Counted from the first letter of the stretch, positions 53,305 through 62,883 are shown. The stretch: 64,000 bases of DNA from Hyphomicrobium sp. (GCA_016793445.1 JAEUME010000018.1:1-64000), one strand, 5' to 3'. A program made the numbers and translations. The notes: a model not told the origin generated them from the letters alone.

Positions 53305-55116
53305 CTAACGCGCCTTTACGTAAGACCCGGGAGCATCCTCGATCACGCCTAAGGTGGCGCCAGGCTCGCGCGCTGGAATTTTACCGCCCGAGCGCGTGTT
53401 GAGCCACTTGATCCAATACGGCCACCATGAGCCCGGATGCTCCTTGGCGCTCTTGATCCAGTCGGCCAGTTCCGTCGCCTCTTCGTACCCGTCGGTCCAG
53501 TACTGATACTTGACCTTGTCGGGTGGGTTGACGACGCCGGCAATGTGGCCAGAGCCGGCCAGAACGAACTCGACGGGGCCGCCGAACATCTTGGAGCCGC
53601 GATAGACCGAGGCCGCCGGTGCGATGTGGTCCTCGCGCGTTGCGACCTCCAGGACCGGAAGCTTGATGGCTCCCAGATCGAGCTTCGTGCCCGCGATCGT
53701 CATATCGCCCCGAGCCAGCCGGTTCTCGTTATAGAACTCGCGCAGATAGAACTTGTGATTGGCCGCCGCCATGCGCGTGGAATCCTGGTTCCAGTAGAGC
53801 AGGTCGAACGGGAACGGCTTCTTGCCCAGCATGTAGTTGTTGACGATGTAGGGCCAGATCAGATCGCGCGGGCGCATCATGTTGAAGACGTTCGCCATGC
53901 GTGAGCCGTCGAGGAAGCCGCGTTGGGTCATCAGCTCGTCAAGGGACGCGAGCTGATTGTCATCGGTGAATAAAAGCAGATCGCCGGCGAGCGAGAAGTC
54001 CACCTGGGTGGTGAGGAGCGTGGCGCTTTCGAAGGGCTCTTCGCCCCGCTTGGCGAGATAGGCGAGCGTCGTGGAAAGCGCCGTGCCGCCCACACAGTAG
54101 CCCAAGACGTTGATCTTCTCCTGCTTGGTTTCCTGGCTGGCCGCCAGTGTCGCCGACAGGATGCCTTCGAGCATGTAGTCCTCGAACGTCGCATCGGCGA
54201 GATCCTCGCCGGGATTGACCCACGAGACGACGAACACGGTGAAGCCCTGGTCCACCACGTACTTGATGAAGCTCTTTTGTGCCGTGAGATCGAGAATATA
54301 GAACTTGTTGATCCAGGGCGGGACCATGAGCAAGGGGCGTTCGCGCACTTGCTTGGTGGTGGGCGTGTACTGGATGAGCTGCAACAGCCGGTTCTGGAAT
54401 ACGATCTTGCCGGGGGTCGTCGCCAGATTCTTGCCAAGCTCGAAAGCCGACGTGTCGGTCTGGCTGATGCGCATGAGGTCGGTGGAGCGGTCCATGTCGC
54501 GCGCAAGCAGCTTGGCGCCTTCCACGAGATTGGCCGCATTCGACCGGAACGTCTCGCGCAGCACCTCCGGGTTGGTGGCAAGGAAGTTGGAGGGCGCGTA
54601 CGCGCTTGTGAGCTGGCGAAGATAGAACTCGGCGCGATGGCGGTCGCGCGCGCTCAGTCCTTGCGTCTGGGCAAGACGATCCTCCGCCCATTTGCAGGCG
54701 AGCAGATAGGCCTGTTTACAGAAATCGAAAAACGGGTTTGCCGTCCACTCGGGGTCCTTGAAGCGATTGTCGCCCGGTGCCGGTTCAATCAACGGCGGGA
54801 CGTTGAAGCCGAGCATGCGCTGGACGACGTTGTTCCACAATTCGCCGAACAACCGGAAAAACTCCCCTTGCGCTTCCGCAAGGCGTGCCGGTTCGGATAA
54901 CCACACGCGCACCAGCTCGCCGATCGTCTGCGTGGCGGCCGACAGTTCGCTGGCAGGCGAGTACGGGCCGCTCGTGGCGTCCGGCCGCTCGGTCAGACGC
55001 ATCATCGCCTGGCTGCCGACCTCATAGGCCTTGAGCAAATTGGTGGCGAACTCCTCAGGGTTGGGAATGAGGTAGTTGGAGAAGCCTTTCAGGGCGTCGG
55101 GGTTTTCCTGCTGCAT
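53305..55116 (-). CDS. phaC: Class I poly(3-hydroxyalkanoate) synthase
   Basis: PhaC polymerises 3-hydroxyacyl-CoA into storage polyester granules. From ATG 55116 it has 603 residues, the class I length. The N-terminal PhaC domain is followed by an alpha/beta fold with lipase-like box GYCVGGTAL and the nucleophile Cys near 341. The Asp is probably in REDHIAPA and the His in AGSGHIAGVVNPP; FVVSWVNPGEDLADATFEDYM and PFDLLYWNQDSTRM are hallmark segments. No phaA, phaB or phasin gene lies nearby in the window. Confidence 0.96.
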   Translation of the reverse strand: MQQENPDALKGFSNYLIPNPEEFATNLLKAYEVGSQAMMRLTERPDATSGPYSPASELSAATQTIGELVRVWLSEPARLAEAQGEFFRLFGELWNNVVQRMLGFNVPPLIEPAPGDNRFKDPEWTANPFFDFCKQAYLLACKWAEDRLAQTQGLSARDRHRAEFYLRQLTSAYAPSNFLATNPEVLRETFRSNAANLVEGAKLLARDMDRSTDLMRISQTDTSAFELGKNLATTPGKIVFQNRLLQLIQYTPTTKQVRERPLLMVPPWINKFYILDLTAQKSFIKYVVDQGFTVFVVSWVNPGEDLADATFEDYMLEGILSATLAASQETKQEKINVLGYCVGGTALSTTLAYLAKRGEEPFESATLLTTQVDFSLAGDLLLFTDDNQLASLDELMTQRGFLDGSRMANVFNMMRPRDLIWPYIVNNYMLGKKPFPFDLLYWNQDSTRMAAANHKFYLREFYNENRLARGDMTIAGTKLDLGAIKLPVLEVATREDHIAPAASVYRGSKMFGGPVEFVLAGSGHIAGVVNPPDKVKYQYWTDGYEEATELADWIKSAKEHPGSWWPYWIKWLNTRSGGKIPAREPGATLGVIEDAPGSYVKAR

Positions 55117-55507
55117 CGGCTGACGCGTCCTCGAAGGTGTTTTTTGTCTTTGGCCGCACCGGTGCACGCGGCGTCGGCTGAAACATAGACTGGATCTGTT
55201 ACAGTGCCGTTGCGCCGCAAGGCAATCAAGGCCAAACCGAAGCGTTTGAAGCTAAAGATAACGGCGCGGCTTCGTTTTAAGCAGGCTGGCGGATCTGCCC
55301 CATATTCAGCCGTGCCGCCCTGGCTCACGATGACGCACTGCACAAAGTCGCACAGACACGCGATTGAGCGCTGGAAACGCAGGGCCTGCCCCCTGGACGC
55401 GACAGCCGGTGCGGGCGTAAAGAACTGACCCACAGGACGCGGCGCGCCGGTTCGCAAACCGAAGTCGGGTCCGTTTGCGAGGTGCTTTTGAAGGCGCACC
55501 GGTTGCG
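55117..55507. other. Divergent intergenic region between phaC and the aminotransferase
   Basis: No gene is supported. Promoters for phaC and the aminotransferase - hom pair must lie here. The open frames on both strands lack content beyond chance. I could not settle on a convincing pair of promoter boxes. Confidence 0.5.
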
Positions 55508-56752
55508 GTGCGAGAGAACCGGGCTTTGAGCGAAGATTTCCATCGGATCAAGAGACTGCCGCCTTATGTGTTTGCCGAGGTCAACCGGCTGAAGGCGGAT
55601 GCCCGCGCGCGCGGCGCCGATATCATCGATCTTGGCATGGGCAACCCGGACATGCCCACCCCGCAGCACATCGTCGACAAGCTGATCGAGACGGTTAACA
55701 AGCCGCGGACGCATCGTTACTCCGCCTCAAAAGGCATTCCCGGTCTGCGCCGTGCGCAGGCTGCCTATTATGGCCGCCGCTTTGGCGTGAAGCTCGATCC
55801 AGACACCGAGGTCGTGGCGACCATGGGGTCCAAGGAGGGCTTCGCCAACATGGCACAGGCGATCACCGCGCCCGGTGATGTCGTGCTGGTGCCCAACCCG
55901 ACGTATCCGATCCATACGTTTGGCTTCATCATCGCGGGCGCCTCGATCCGGCATCTGCCGGCGAGCAACGGGCCGGATTTTCTGCGCGCCATCGAACATG
56001 CCGTGCAGCACTCGATTCCCAAACCGCTCGCCGTGGTCGTGTCGTTTCCTTCCAACCCCACCGCGATGGTGGCGGATCTCGATTTCTACAAGGACGTTGT
56101 CGCGCTGGCCAAGAAGCTCGGCATCTTCGTGCTATCGGACGTCGCGTATGCGGAGCTTTACTACGACGGGAACCCGCCGCCCTCCATCCTGCAGGTGCCC
56201 GGTGCCAAGGATATTGCGGTCGAGTTCACCTCGCTGTCGAAGACCTACAACATGCCCGGCTGGCGCATCGGCTTTGCCGTTGGCAACGAACGGCTGATCG
56301 CGGCGCTCGGTCGGGTGAAGTCGTATCTCGACTATGGCGCCTTCACGCCCGTGCAGGTGGCCGCCGCGGCCGCGCTCAACGGTCCGCAGGACTGTGTGGA
56401 TGAGATCCGCGCCATGTATCATCACCGCCGCGACGTGCTGGTGGAGAGCTTCGGCCGCGCGGGCCTTCCTATTCCGCCGCCGCCCGCGACTATGTTCGCC
56501 TGGGCGCCGGTGCCGGAAGCTTTCCGGCATCTGGGCTCGGTCGGGTTCGCCAAGCTGCTGATCGAAAGGGCCGATGTCGCGGTTTCGCCCGGCGTGGGCT
56601 TTGGCGAATACGGGGAAGGCTTTATTCGCGTGGCGCTGGTGGAGAACGAGCACCGTATCCGGCAGGCCGCCCGCTCCATCAAGAAATTCCTCACAGAGTA
56701 CGCGGACGGAAAGGACAACGTCGTTTCCCTCCCTGAAAGGGCCAGCCGGTAG
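55508..56752 (+). CDS. Class I/II aminotransferase (AlaC / LL-DAP aminotransferase-like)
   Basis: A fold-type-I PLP aminotransferase of about 414 residues. Features are GMGNPDMPTPQHI, HRYSASKGIPGLR, the PLP-contact NPTYPIHTFGF, SFPSNPT, LSDVAYAELYY and the PLP lysine near residue 245 in SLSKTYNMPGWRIGF, then the carboxylate-binding Arg in GFIRVALVENEHRI. The group includes glutamate-pyruvate and diaminopimelate aminotransferases; genes of this type commonly precede hom in alphaproteobacteria. The start is uncertain: GTG 55508, TTG 55475 or TTG 55526. Confidence 0.9.
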   Translation: MRENRALSEDFHRIKRLPPYVFAEVNRLKADARARGADIIDLGMGNPDMPTPQHIVDKLIETVNKPRTHRYSASKGIPGLRRAQAAYYGRRFGVKLDPDTEVVATMGSKEGFANMAQAITAPGDVVLVPNPTYPIHTFGFIIAGASIRHLPASNGPDFLRAIEHAVQHSIPKPLAVVVSFPSNPTAMVADLDFYKDVVALAKKLGIFVLSDVAYAELYYDGNPPPSILQVPGAKDIAVEFTSLSKTYNMPGWRIGFAVGNERLIAALGRVKSYLDYGAFTPVQVAAAAALNGPQDCVDEIRAMYHHRRDVLVESFGRAGLPIPPPPATMFAWAPVPEAFRHLGSVGFAKLLIERADVAVSPGVGFGEYGEGFIRVALVENEHRIRQAARSIKKFLTEYADGKDNVVSLPERASR

Positions 56753-56762
56753 TCGCAATTCC

Positions 56763-58091
56763 ATGAAAGAAGCTCTCAAAATCGGCATCGCCGGCCTCGG
56801 AACCGTCGGCGGTGGACTCCTCGAATTGCTCGCGACGCACGGCGGTTGGCTCGGCGATATCGCGGGGCGTCCCATAGAGGTCACAGGCGTTGCCGCCAAA
56901 TCGCAGGCCGAGCAGAAGGGGCCAGTTGCCGAGAAGGCGAAGTGGTTTTCTGACGCGATCGCTCTGGCGAAAGACCCGTCCAATTCCGTGTTCGTCGAAT
57001 TGATCGGCGGGGATAGCGGCATCGCGAAGGCCTGTGTCGAGGCTGCGCTGGATGCGGGCAAGCACGTTGTCACCGCCAACAAGGCGCTGCTGGCCAAGCA
57101 CGGTGTCGACTTGGCGCGGCGCGCCGAAAAGGCTGGCGTCTCGCTCAATTTCGAAGCCGCCGTGGCCGGCGGCATTCCCATCATCAAGACGTTGCGCGAG
57201 GCGCTGGGCGCCAACGAGGTGACTCGCGTCTATGGAATTCTCAACGGCACCTGCAATTACATCCTGACCAAGATGCAGTCGGAGAAACTCCAGTTCGCAG
57301 ACGTGCTGAAGGAAGCGCAGGCCAAGGGCTACGCGGAGGCCGATCCGACTTTTGACATTGGCGGCTTCGATACGGCCCACAAGCTCGCGTTGCTGACGAG
57401 CCTCGCTTTCTCGACCCGCGTCGCTCTCGATGAGATTCACGTCGAAGGCATAGAGACCATCACGGCGGAGGACATCGAGGCCGCCGACAGCCTGGGCTAT
57501 CGCATCAAGCTGCTGGGTGTTGCCGTACAGACTGAAAAGGGCATCCTGGCGCGCGTATCGCCGTGCCTCGTCTACAAGGACTCCGCCATCGCGGAAGTGT
57601 CCGGCGTCACCAACGCTGTGGCAATCGACGCCGATTTCTCCGGCACCATCCTGCTGGTGGGCGCGGGCGCGGGCGGGCGGGCAACGGCCTCTGCGGTTGC
57701 AAGCGACATCCTCGATATCGCGCGCGGCACGACCCTGCCACCCTTCGTCCTGCCGACGAGCGAACTGCGCACGCACGACGCCGCGCCGCTCGACGCGCAC
57801 TACGGCTCCTATTACGTGCGCCTGTCGCTTGAGGATAAGCCCGGGATGATGGCGGCGATCGCGACCCGCATGGGCGACCGCGGCATTTCGCTGGAGAGCA
57901 TCGTTCAGCATCGCCCGCTGGCCCCGCATGTTCCGGGCGCCACCCCCGCGCCTGCCTCCAAGGCTCCCGTCTCGGTCATCATCATCACCCATGAGACGAC
58001 CGAGGAGGCGATGCGCAAGGCTTTGGAAACCATCGTTGCGGACGGCAAGGTTACGCAGAGGCCGCAGTTGATACGGATCGAGGAGCTTTAA
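56763..58091 (+). CDS. hom: Homoserine dehydrogenase
   Basis: Hom reduces aspartate semialdehyde to homoserine, the branch to methionine, threonine and isoleucine. The 442 residues comprise the NAD(P)-binding GIAGLGTVGGGLLELL (about 8-23) and the catalytic region with VTANKALLAKHG, NFEAAVAGGIPIIKTLREAL, GILNGTCNYILTKM and AEADPTFDIGGFDTAHKLALL. The C-terminal ACT domain (about 355-442, YYVRLSLEDKPGMMAAIATRM) is the usual threonine-feedback site. ATG 56763 lies 10 bases after the aminotransferase stop. Confidence 0.96.
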   Translation: MKEALKIGIAGLGTVGGGLLELLATHGGWLGDIAGRPIEVTGVAAKSQAEQKGPVAEKAKWFSDAIALAKDPSNSVFVELIGGDSGIAKACVEAALDAGKHVVTANKALLAKHGVDLARRAEKAGVSLNFEAAVAGGIPIIKTLREALGANEVTRVYGILNGTCNYILTKMQSEKLQFADVLKEAQAKGYAEADPTFDIGGFDTAHKLALLTSLAFSTRVALDEIHVEGIETITAEDIEAADSLGYRIKLLGVAVQTEKGILARVSPCLVYKDSAIAEVSGVTNAVAIDADFSGTILLVGAGAGGRATASAVASDILDIARGTTLPPFVLPTSELRTHDAAPLDAHYGSYYVRLSLEDKPGMMAAIATRMGDRGISLESIVQHRPLAPHVPGATPAPASKAPVSVIIITHETTEEAMRKALETIVADGKVTQRPQLIRIEEL

Positions 58092-58254
58092 GCTTTCCGC
58101 CGGAATGCCCGGTCAGATTGATCCGTGGCACTTGTCCATACCGGCTTGGCTGAGCTAAGGCCCCTGTCGACAGAGTTGGGAATCAATCGGGTACGGACGG
58201 GCGCGCGTGGACGCCCGGCTTTGCCACAGCACAAGATGCGAGGGATTGAGCGAC

Positions 58255-59250
58255 ATGTGCAAGGAACAGGTGGGCAACGGTGCCGGGCTCGAGCGCGTTC
58301 TGGTGCTCGAGGTCGCGCGCGTGACGGAAGCGGCTGCCATTGCGGCGGCACGCCTGCGCGGGCGGGGCAATGAGAAGGCGGCCGACAAGGCGGCTGTCGA
58401 CGCCATGCGCCGGGAGCTGGGCCGCGTCTCCATCAACGGCACCGTCGTCATCGGGGAAGGCGAGATGGACGAAGCACCGATGCTTTTCATCGGTGAGAAG
58501 GTCGGCACGGGCGAGGGTCCCGATGTCGATATCGCCGTCGATCCGCTCGAAGGCACGACGATTTGCGCCAAAGCGATGCCCAACGCGCTCGCCGTGCTTG
58601 CCATCTCCGAGCGCGGCGGTCTGCTGCATGCGCCCGACATGTACATGAACAAGATTGCCGTCGGTCCAGGATATCCCGATGCGATCGTCGATCTCGATGC
58701 GACGCCCGCCGATAATCTCAACGCGCTCGCCAAGGCCAAGGGCGTGCCGATCCACGAGATCACAGCGTGCATTCTCGACCGTCCCCGTCACGCCGAGCTT
58801 ATCAAAGCCGTCCGCGAAACGGGCGCTGCGGTGCAACTCATCCCGGATGGCGACATCGCCGGCGTGATCTGGACGACCGATCCGGCCGAAACGGGCATTG
58901 ACATCTACATGGGCTCGGGCGGCGCGCCCGAAGGCGTGCTTGCCGCCGCCGCCCTGCGCTGCATCGGTGGCCAGATCCAGGGACGACTGATGCCGCTCAA
59001 GGACGAGGAGCGCGTGCGCGCGGCCAAGATGGGCATCACGGACATCAACCGCAAGTTCAAGCTGGAGGACATGGCCTCGGCCGATGTGGTCTTCTCCGCG
59101 ACGGGCGTGACGGATGGCTCGCTGCTCGACGGCGTGCGCTTTCGTGGCGATTTCGCCGAGACCGAGACGGTCGTGATGCGCTCCAAGACGGGCACGGTCC
59201 GCCGCATCAAGACCAACTTCCGCAACATCGGTTCGCGTTTCATCGGTTAA
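58255..59250 (+). CDS. glpX: Fructose-1,6-bisphosphatase class II
   Basis: GlpX hydrolyses fructose 1,6-bisphosphate in gluconeogenesis. The 331-residue product has the lithium-sensitive metal motif VIGEGEMDEAPMLFIGEKVG and DIAVDPLEGT (Asp and Glu ligands), then DIYMGSGGAPEGVLAAAAL and SKTGTVRRIKTNF near the end. ATG 58255 has a GAGGG-like site; the frame opens at 58207. hom - glpX - recJ is a common order, here interrupted after glpX. Confidence 0.96.
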   Translation: MCKEQVGNGAGLERVLVLEVARVTEAAAIAAARLRGRGNEKAADKAAVDAMRRELGRVSINGTVVIGEGEMDEAPMLFIGEKVGTGEGPDVDIAVDPLEGTTICAKAMPNALAVLAISERGGLLHAPDMYMNKIAVGPGYPDAIVDLDATPADNLNALAKAKGVPIHEITACILDRPRHAELIKAVRETGAAVQLIPDGDIAGVIWTTDPAETGIDIYMGSGGAPEGVLAAAALRCIGGQIQGRLMPLKDEERVRAAKMGITDINRKFKLEDMASADVVFSATGVTDGSLLDGVRFRGDFAETETVVMRSKTGTVRRIKTNFRNIGSRFIG

Positions 59251-59263
59251 GGCGCGCAGGTTC

Positions 59264-59277
59264 CGGCGGACCCGCCG
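59264..59277. terminator. Possible bidirectional terminator
   Basis: CGGCGG (59264-59269) and CCGCCG (59272-59277) form a compact hairpin between the convergent glpX and PAP2 genes; the tail CTCGTTCGTTCC is only weakly T-rich. Confidence 0.3.
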
Positions 59278-59290
59278 CTCGTTCGTTCCA

Positions 59291-59992
59291 TCATTTCGTC
59301 AGCAGGCGCAGCCCGGCCGCAGTCCAGGCTGCGCCGAGCACGACCGCGGCGAGCACGTCTGTGGGCCAGTGTACGCCCAGATAGACGCGGCTCAGACCGA
59401 CAGCGATCGTCAAGACGAGCGCGCATATGAAGGCGAAGCGGCGCACACGGGCATTGCCCGTACGCATGGCGATGAGACCGGCAAGCGTGAAATACAAGAC
59501 CGTGGCCATCATCGTATGGCCGGATGGCATGCTCGCATCCGAGACGGTGTCGAGCATGGGGACAACGCCGGGCCGGGGGCGTGCGACGGCAACCTTGATC
59601 GCGTTGCTGAGCAGCCATCCGCCAACAGGGATCGCCAGAAGCGCGCGAGCGCAGATCCAGCGTCCCGACATGGTCAGATAGCCGCTAACGGCGCCGACGA
59701 GCATGGCCGCCACGCCGAAGCTGCCCAACGCCGTCACGTCGCGCATGAAGCGTTCAAATCGTGGGCCCCCTATGGCCATCAGATCGCTTGGGGTGCGGAA
59801 CGTGCGCATCAGCGCGGCATCGAAGGCGCTTGCATCGCCCTTGAAGACAATCCCGCCCAGATAGATGGCCACAGCCGCCAGCGCTGCAGCCGCCGAAAGC
59901 CTCAGCAGGTTCAAGGTATAGCGGTGCAACTCTGCTTCCAAGCTGTCCTTCACACCGGCGCCAGGTCTTTCAAAACCCGCCTTCTCTTTCAC
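59291..59992 (-). CDS. PAP2-superfamily membrane phosphatase
   Basis: An inner-membrane phosphatase of about 233 residues with several spans. The three active-site motifs of the family are complete: KVAVARPRP, MPSGHTMM and SRVYLGVHWPTD, holding the catalytic His pair and Arg/Lys residues facing the periplasm. Substrates are undecaprenyl pyrophosphate, phosphatidic acid or phosphatidylglycerol phosphate. GTG 59992 has a GGACGG-type site; TTG 60007 is an alternative. It overlaps the end of the upstream transporter gene, showing one transcript. Confidence 0.88.
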   Translation of the reverse strand: MKEKAGFERPGAGVKDSLEAELHRYTLNLLRLSAAAALAAVAIYLGGIVFKGDASAFDAALMRTFRTPSDLMAIGGPRFERFMRDVTALGSFGVAAMLVGAVSGYLTMSGRWICARALLAIPVGGWLLSNAIKVAVARPRPGVVPMLDTVSDASMPSGHTMMATVLYFTLAGLIAMRTGNARVRRFAFICALVLTIAVGLSRVYLGVHWPTDVLAAVVLGAAWTAAGLRLLTK

Positions 59993-61262
59993 GCTGCATC
60001 CGTCCAAGGGCCGCGCCCACCCCCGCCCACAGCAGAGCCACGAGGGCTCCGATCAGCATGGCGGCGGTGGCGTGGCCCGCCAGCATGTCGAGTCCGGTCT
60101 TTATCCAGCCGCCGACAGCATCCCCGCCGCGATAGACGACGGTGTCGATGAAGTTCTTGGCCTTATATTTCTCCTGCGGTGACACAACCGTGTAGAGCAT
60201 TTCGCGCGCGGGACGCACCATCGCATACTCGCCGACGCGCCGCGTGATCATCACCGCGGCAAGTACGCCGAACACCGGCGAGAAGGCAAGCCACAGGAAC
60301 CCCGCCGCCATGGCGAGCGGCACCGCCGAGAGCAGCACGCCGACGCCGCGCGACTTGGCAATTCGTCCGGTGAGAAAAAGCTGGATGAGAATTGTCGCCG
60401 TCTGCACGGCAGTGTCGATCATCCCGAACACCTGCGTCTGGCGGGTGCGGTCTGGAAAGGTCTGAGCCACCAGGCGCGCCTGCTCGAAATAAAGAAACGT
60501 GCTCACAATGGCGAGCAAAACGACGAATGCGCAGATGAGCAGCAGGTAGCGCGAGGACAGGACTTCTGTTGCACCAGCAAAGGCATTTCCACCCAGCGGC
60601 ATTTCGCGCGCGTTAAGTGCGTGGACAGGCAGAGGATTGCGATCCCGCCAGCGCTGCAGCATCTGAGCGCACAGCGCGCTGCAGCCCAGCAGAAGCGCAC
60701 TTACCGCCATGAGACCGGCGTGCCCGAGCGGCGCGACCAGCAGCGTGCCGAGGATCGGTCCCGTCAGGCCACCCAGGCTTGCGCCTGCTGCGATGGTCGC
60801 AAACAGCCGCTTGCCCTGCGAGACCGGGAGCAGGTCGGCCAGGACGCTCCAGGCGAGCGAGATGGCGAGCAGATTGAAAACCGATAGCCAGACATAGAAT
60901 GCGCGTGCGACCCAGACATCGTCAGGATTGCTCAGGAAGCTCGCCGCAAACGCCGCAAGGTTCAGAACGAAAAAGCCGTAAGTCCAGGGCAGAATGCGCC
61001 GCCGCCGCGCGCGCGAGGCAAGCCAGCCGAAAAGTGGCAATGCAACCAGTGTTGCAATGAACGTCGCGGTGAACAGCCACTGCAGCTTGTCGATGCCGCC
61101 TGCGATGCCCATGGTTTCGCGCACAGGCCGCAGCATGAAATAGCCCGTGAAAAGGAAGAAGAACATGGCGGCACCCGCCAGGACGGCCGGGATCTCCGCA
61201 CTCCTGATGTCGAAACATGCTGCAAGACGAGCGCTGAGCGCGCGGTGCTCATGCGAAGCCAT
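59970..61262 (-). CDS. Nucleotide-exchange/MFS-like transporter
   Basis: A 430-residue integral membrane protein with about 12 spans from ATG 61262 (AGGACAG upstream). The first helix pair has FFFLFTGYFMLRPVRETMGI, characteristic of ATP:ADP antiporter (NTT)-like MFS proteins of free-living bacteria. An Arg/Lys-rich loop (ASRARRRRILPWTYG) follows span three, and VVSPQEKYKAKNFIDTVVYRGGDA is a conserved loop. In such non-parasitic species nucleotide transport is not proven; another metabolite or a regulator role is possible. Confidence 0.8.
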   Translation of the reverse strand: MASHEHRALSARLAACFDIRSAEIPAVLAGAAMFFFLFTGYFMLRPVRETMGIAGGIDKLQWLFTATFIATLVALPLFGWLASRARRRRILPWTYGFFVLNLAAFAASFLSNPDDVWVARAFYVWLSVFNLLAISLAWSVLADLLPVSQGKRLFATIAAGASLGGLTGPILGTLLVAPLGHAGLMAVSALLLGCSALCAQMLQRWRDRNPLPVHALNAREMPLGGNAFAGATEVLSSRYLLLICAFVVLLAIVSTFLYFEQARLVAQTFPDRTRQTQVFGMIDTAVQTATILIQLFLTGRIAKSRGVGVLLSAVPLAMAAGFLWLAFSPVFGVLAAVMITRRVGEYAMVRPAREMLYTVVSPQEKYKAKNFIDTVVYRGGDAVGGWIKTGLDMLAGHATAAMLIGALVALLWAGVGAALGRMQREREGGF

Positions 61263-61272
61263 CTGTCCTGCC

Positions 61273-62214
61273 TTAGCCGATCGCTTCGATGAGCGCGGCG
61301 CGCTGCTTGTCGGTGAGTGATACGCCCGAGCCCGCGCGCAGGTTGTCGCTCTGCCGGTCCGGCTTTCCGGTCGCCGGTATGACCGCAGTGACGGCCGGAT
61401 TGGAGAGCGCAAAGCGCAGGAACGCCTGCGCCCAGGACGTGATGCCGGCCTCACCGGCCCACGCGGGCAGCGGCTTGTCTTTCACGCGCGCGAAGAGCTT
61501 GCCATCTTCAAAGGCGCGATTGATCAGCACGGCAATGCCGAGATCCTTGGCGAGCGGCAGCAGCCGGTTTTCGGCTCCGCGTGAGACGACCGAATAGTTG
61601 ATCTGCAGGAAGTCGGGCTTCTCTTTTGCAATGACGTTAGCGAGCGTATCGTGGGACGATTCCAGATAGTGCGTTACACCCGTATAGCGCGTCTTGCCTT
61701 GCGCCTTCAGGTCACGGATCAGTGCAAGCTGCGTGTCGAGATCGCCGAGATTGTGAACCTGCAACAGCTCCACGCGGTCCGTCTTGAGGCGCGCGAGCGA
61801 GGCGTTGAATTGCGCCAAGCCGGCCTCGCGGCCGCGCACGCCCGACAGCTTGGTCGCGATCCATGCCTTGGGCCGAAGGTTCAGTTCAGCAAGGAGCGCG
61901 CCCAGCCGATCCTCCGCCACGCCGTACGTTGGTGCCGTGTCGATTACGCTCCCGCCGCCAGCAAAGAAGCGGCGGAGAACGTCGCGCAAGGCATCATACT
62001 CGGGCGAACCGTCGTCCACCTCGAAGCTGCCCGAAGTGCCCATGCCGATGACGGGGATCTTCTCACCCGTGGAGGGAATTTCCCGCAAAGTCATTCCGGT
62101 TGCGGCGGATGCGGACATGCCGGCCGCGGCGCTGGCCGCGGTCGGATGTGCGTACACAGACGCAACGAAAGCGGCGGCAGCGGATTGTTGCATGAAATTC
62201 CGGCGGGTTGGCAC
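61273..62214 (-). CDS. Tat-exported aldo/keto reductase
   Basis: A 313-residue aldo/keto reductase. The N-terminus VPTRRNFMQQSAAAAFVASV is a twin-arginine signal (RRNFM followed by a hydrophobic stretch), predicting export of the folded, cofactor-loaded protein. The start is GTG 62214, with an excellent GGGAGGAAC. The TIM-barrel core has VIGMGTSGSFEVDD, DTAPTYGVAEDRLGALL with the catalytic Tyr, IATKLSG with the Lys, and GVTHYLES. NADPH-dependent reduction outside the cytoplasm would be unusual because the cofactor is cytoplasmic, so its real reaction is open. It is upstream of the transporter on the same strand. Confidence 0.85.
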   Translation of the reverse strand: MPTRRNFMQQSAAAAFVASVYAHPTAASAAAGMSASAATGMTLREIPSTGEKIPVIGMGTSGSFEVDDGSPEYDALRDVLRRFFAGGGSVIDTAPTYGVAEDRLGALLAELNLRPKAWIATKLSGVRGREAGLAQFNASLARLKTDRVELLQVHNLGDLDTQLALIRDLKAQGKTRYTGVTHYLESSHDTLANVIAKEKPDFLQINYSVVSRGAENRLLPLAKDLGIAVLINRAFEDGKLFARVKDKPLPAWAGEAGITSWAQAFLRFALSNPAVTAVIPATGKPDRQSDNLRAGSGVSLTDKQRAALIEAIG

Positions 62215-62330
62215 GCGTTCCTCCCGAGTATGGATTTTCCTTAGGTCCGCGCCGCGCGCAGTCCTGAGTTTGTATATAGGGCAGCGCGGGGAGGGTGCCA
62301 GGGTGGCGCACACGGATTGCGAATTTCGCA

Positions 62331-62735
62331 TCACTTCTTATAGCGTGCGACGAGACGCATGAAGGCCTCGACACGCTCGGCATCCTGATATTCGCACCAG
62401 CGGATGATCTTTCCATCGCGGAAGGATGCGATGACGCGCATCACGCCATCGATGGTCTCGCCGCTTTCGCGATGGCGGAACGCATAGTCGATTTGCGTGC
62501 GCAGTCCCTCATCGCACGGCAGGATGGTGCGCAAGGCAAAACGCGTGACGTCAAAATCTCCCATCAGTTTCTGGAGCCGCTGGCGTATGCCATCGTGGCC
62601 GTCGAACACGAGCTCTGCCGGTGTGAAGACGACGAACGTCGCTTCCGGATCAAAATAAAACAGGGCCGATTCGATATCTTCCAAAGCAATGGCGGTCGCC
62701 AGGGCTTCAAACACGCCCTCGTCGTCTGCAATCAA
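62331..62735 (-). CDS. SnoaL/NTF2-like fold protein
   Basis: A 134-residue protein with the cone-shaped NTF2/SnoaL pattern: an N-terminal helix pair with FEALATAIALEDIESALFYFDPEATFVV, then GHDGIRQRLQKLM and long beta strands (GETIDGVMRVIASFRDGKIIRWCEYQD). Families range from polyketide cyclases to limonene epoxide hydrolases and delta-isomerases, so the reaction is not told. The apparent start is TTG 62735, with GAGG upstream. It lies before the aldo/keto reductase gene and is probably co-transcribed. Confidence 0.78.
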   Translation of the reverse strand: MIADDEGVFEALATAIALEDIESALFYFDPEATFVVFTPAELVFDGHDGIRQRLQKLMGDFDVTRFALRTILPCDEGLRTQIDYAFRHRESGETIDGVMRVIASFRDGKIIRWCEYQDAERVEAFMRLVARYKK

Positions 62736-62883
62736 AACGCTCGTGCCTCAAAATCAACGGTGTTGAAAAGTCATACTAAAATCAAGCTGTCGGTTCATAT
62801 CACGAAACCTGGTTGTGGGCAGGAGGGGAGCCACCGGGCAGCGCTGTAGCGAATCGTCCTAGGTGTTTGGGGGGAGGACCGCC

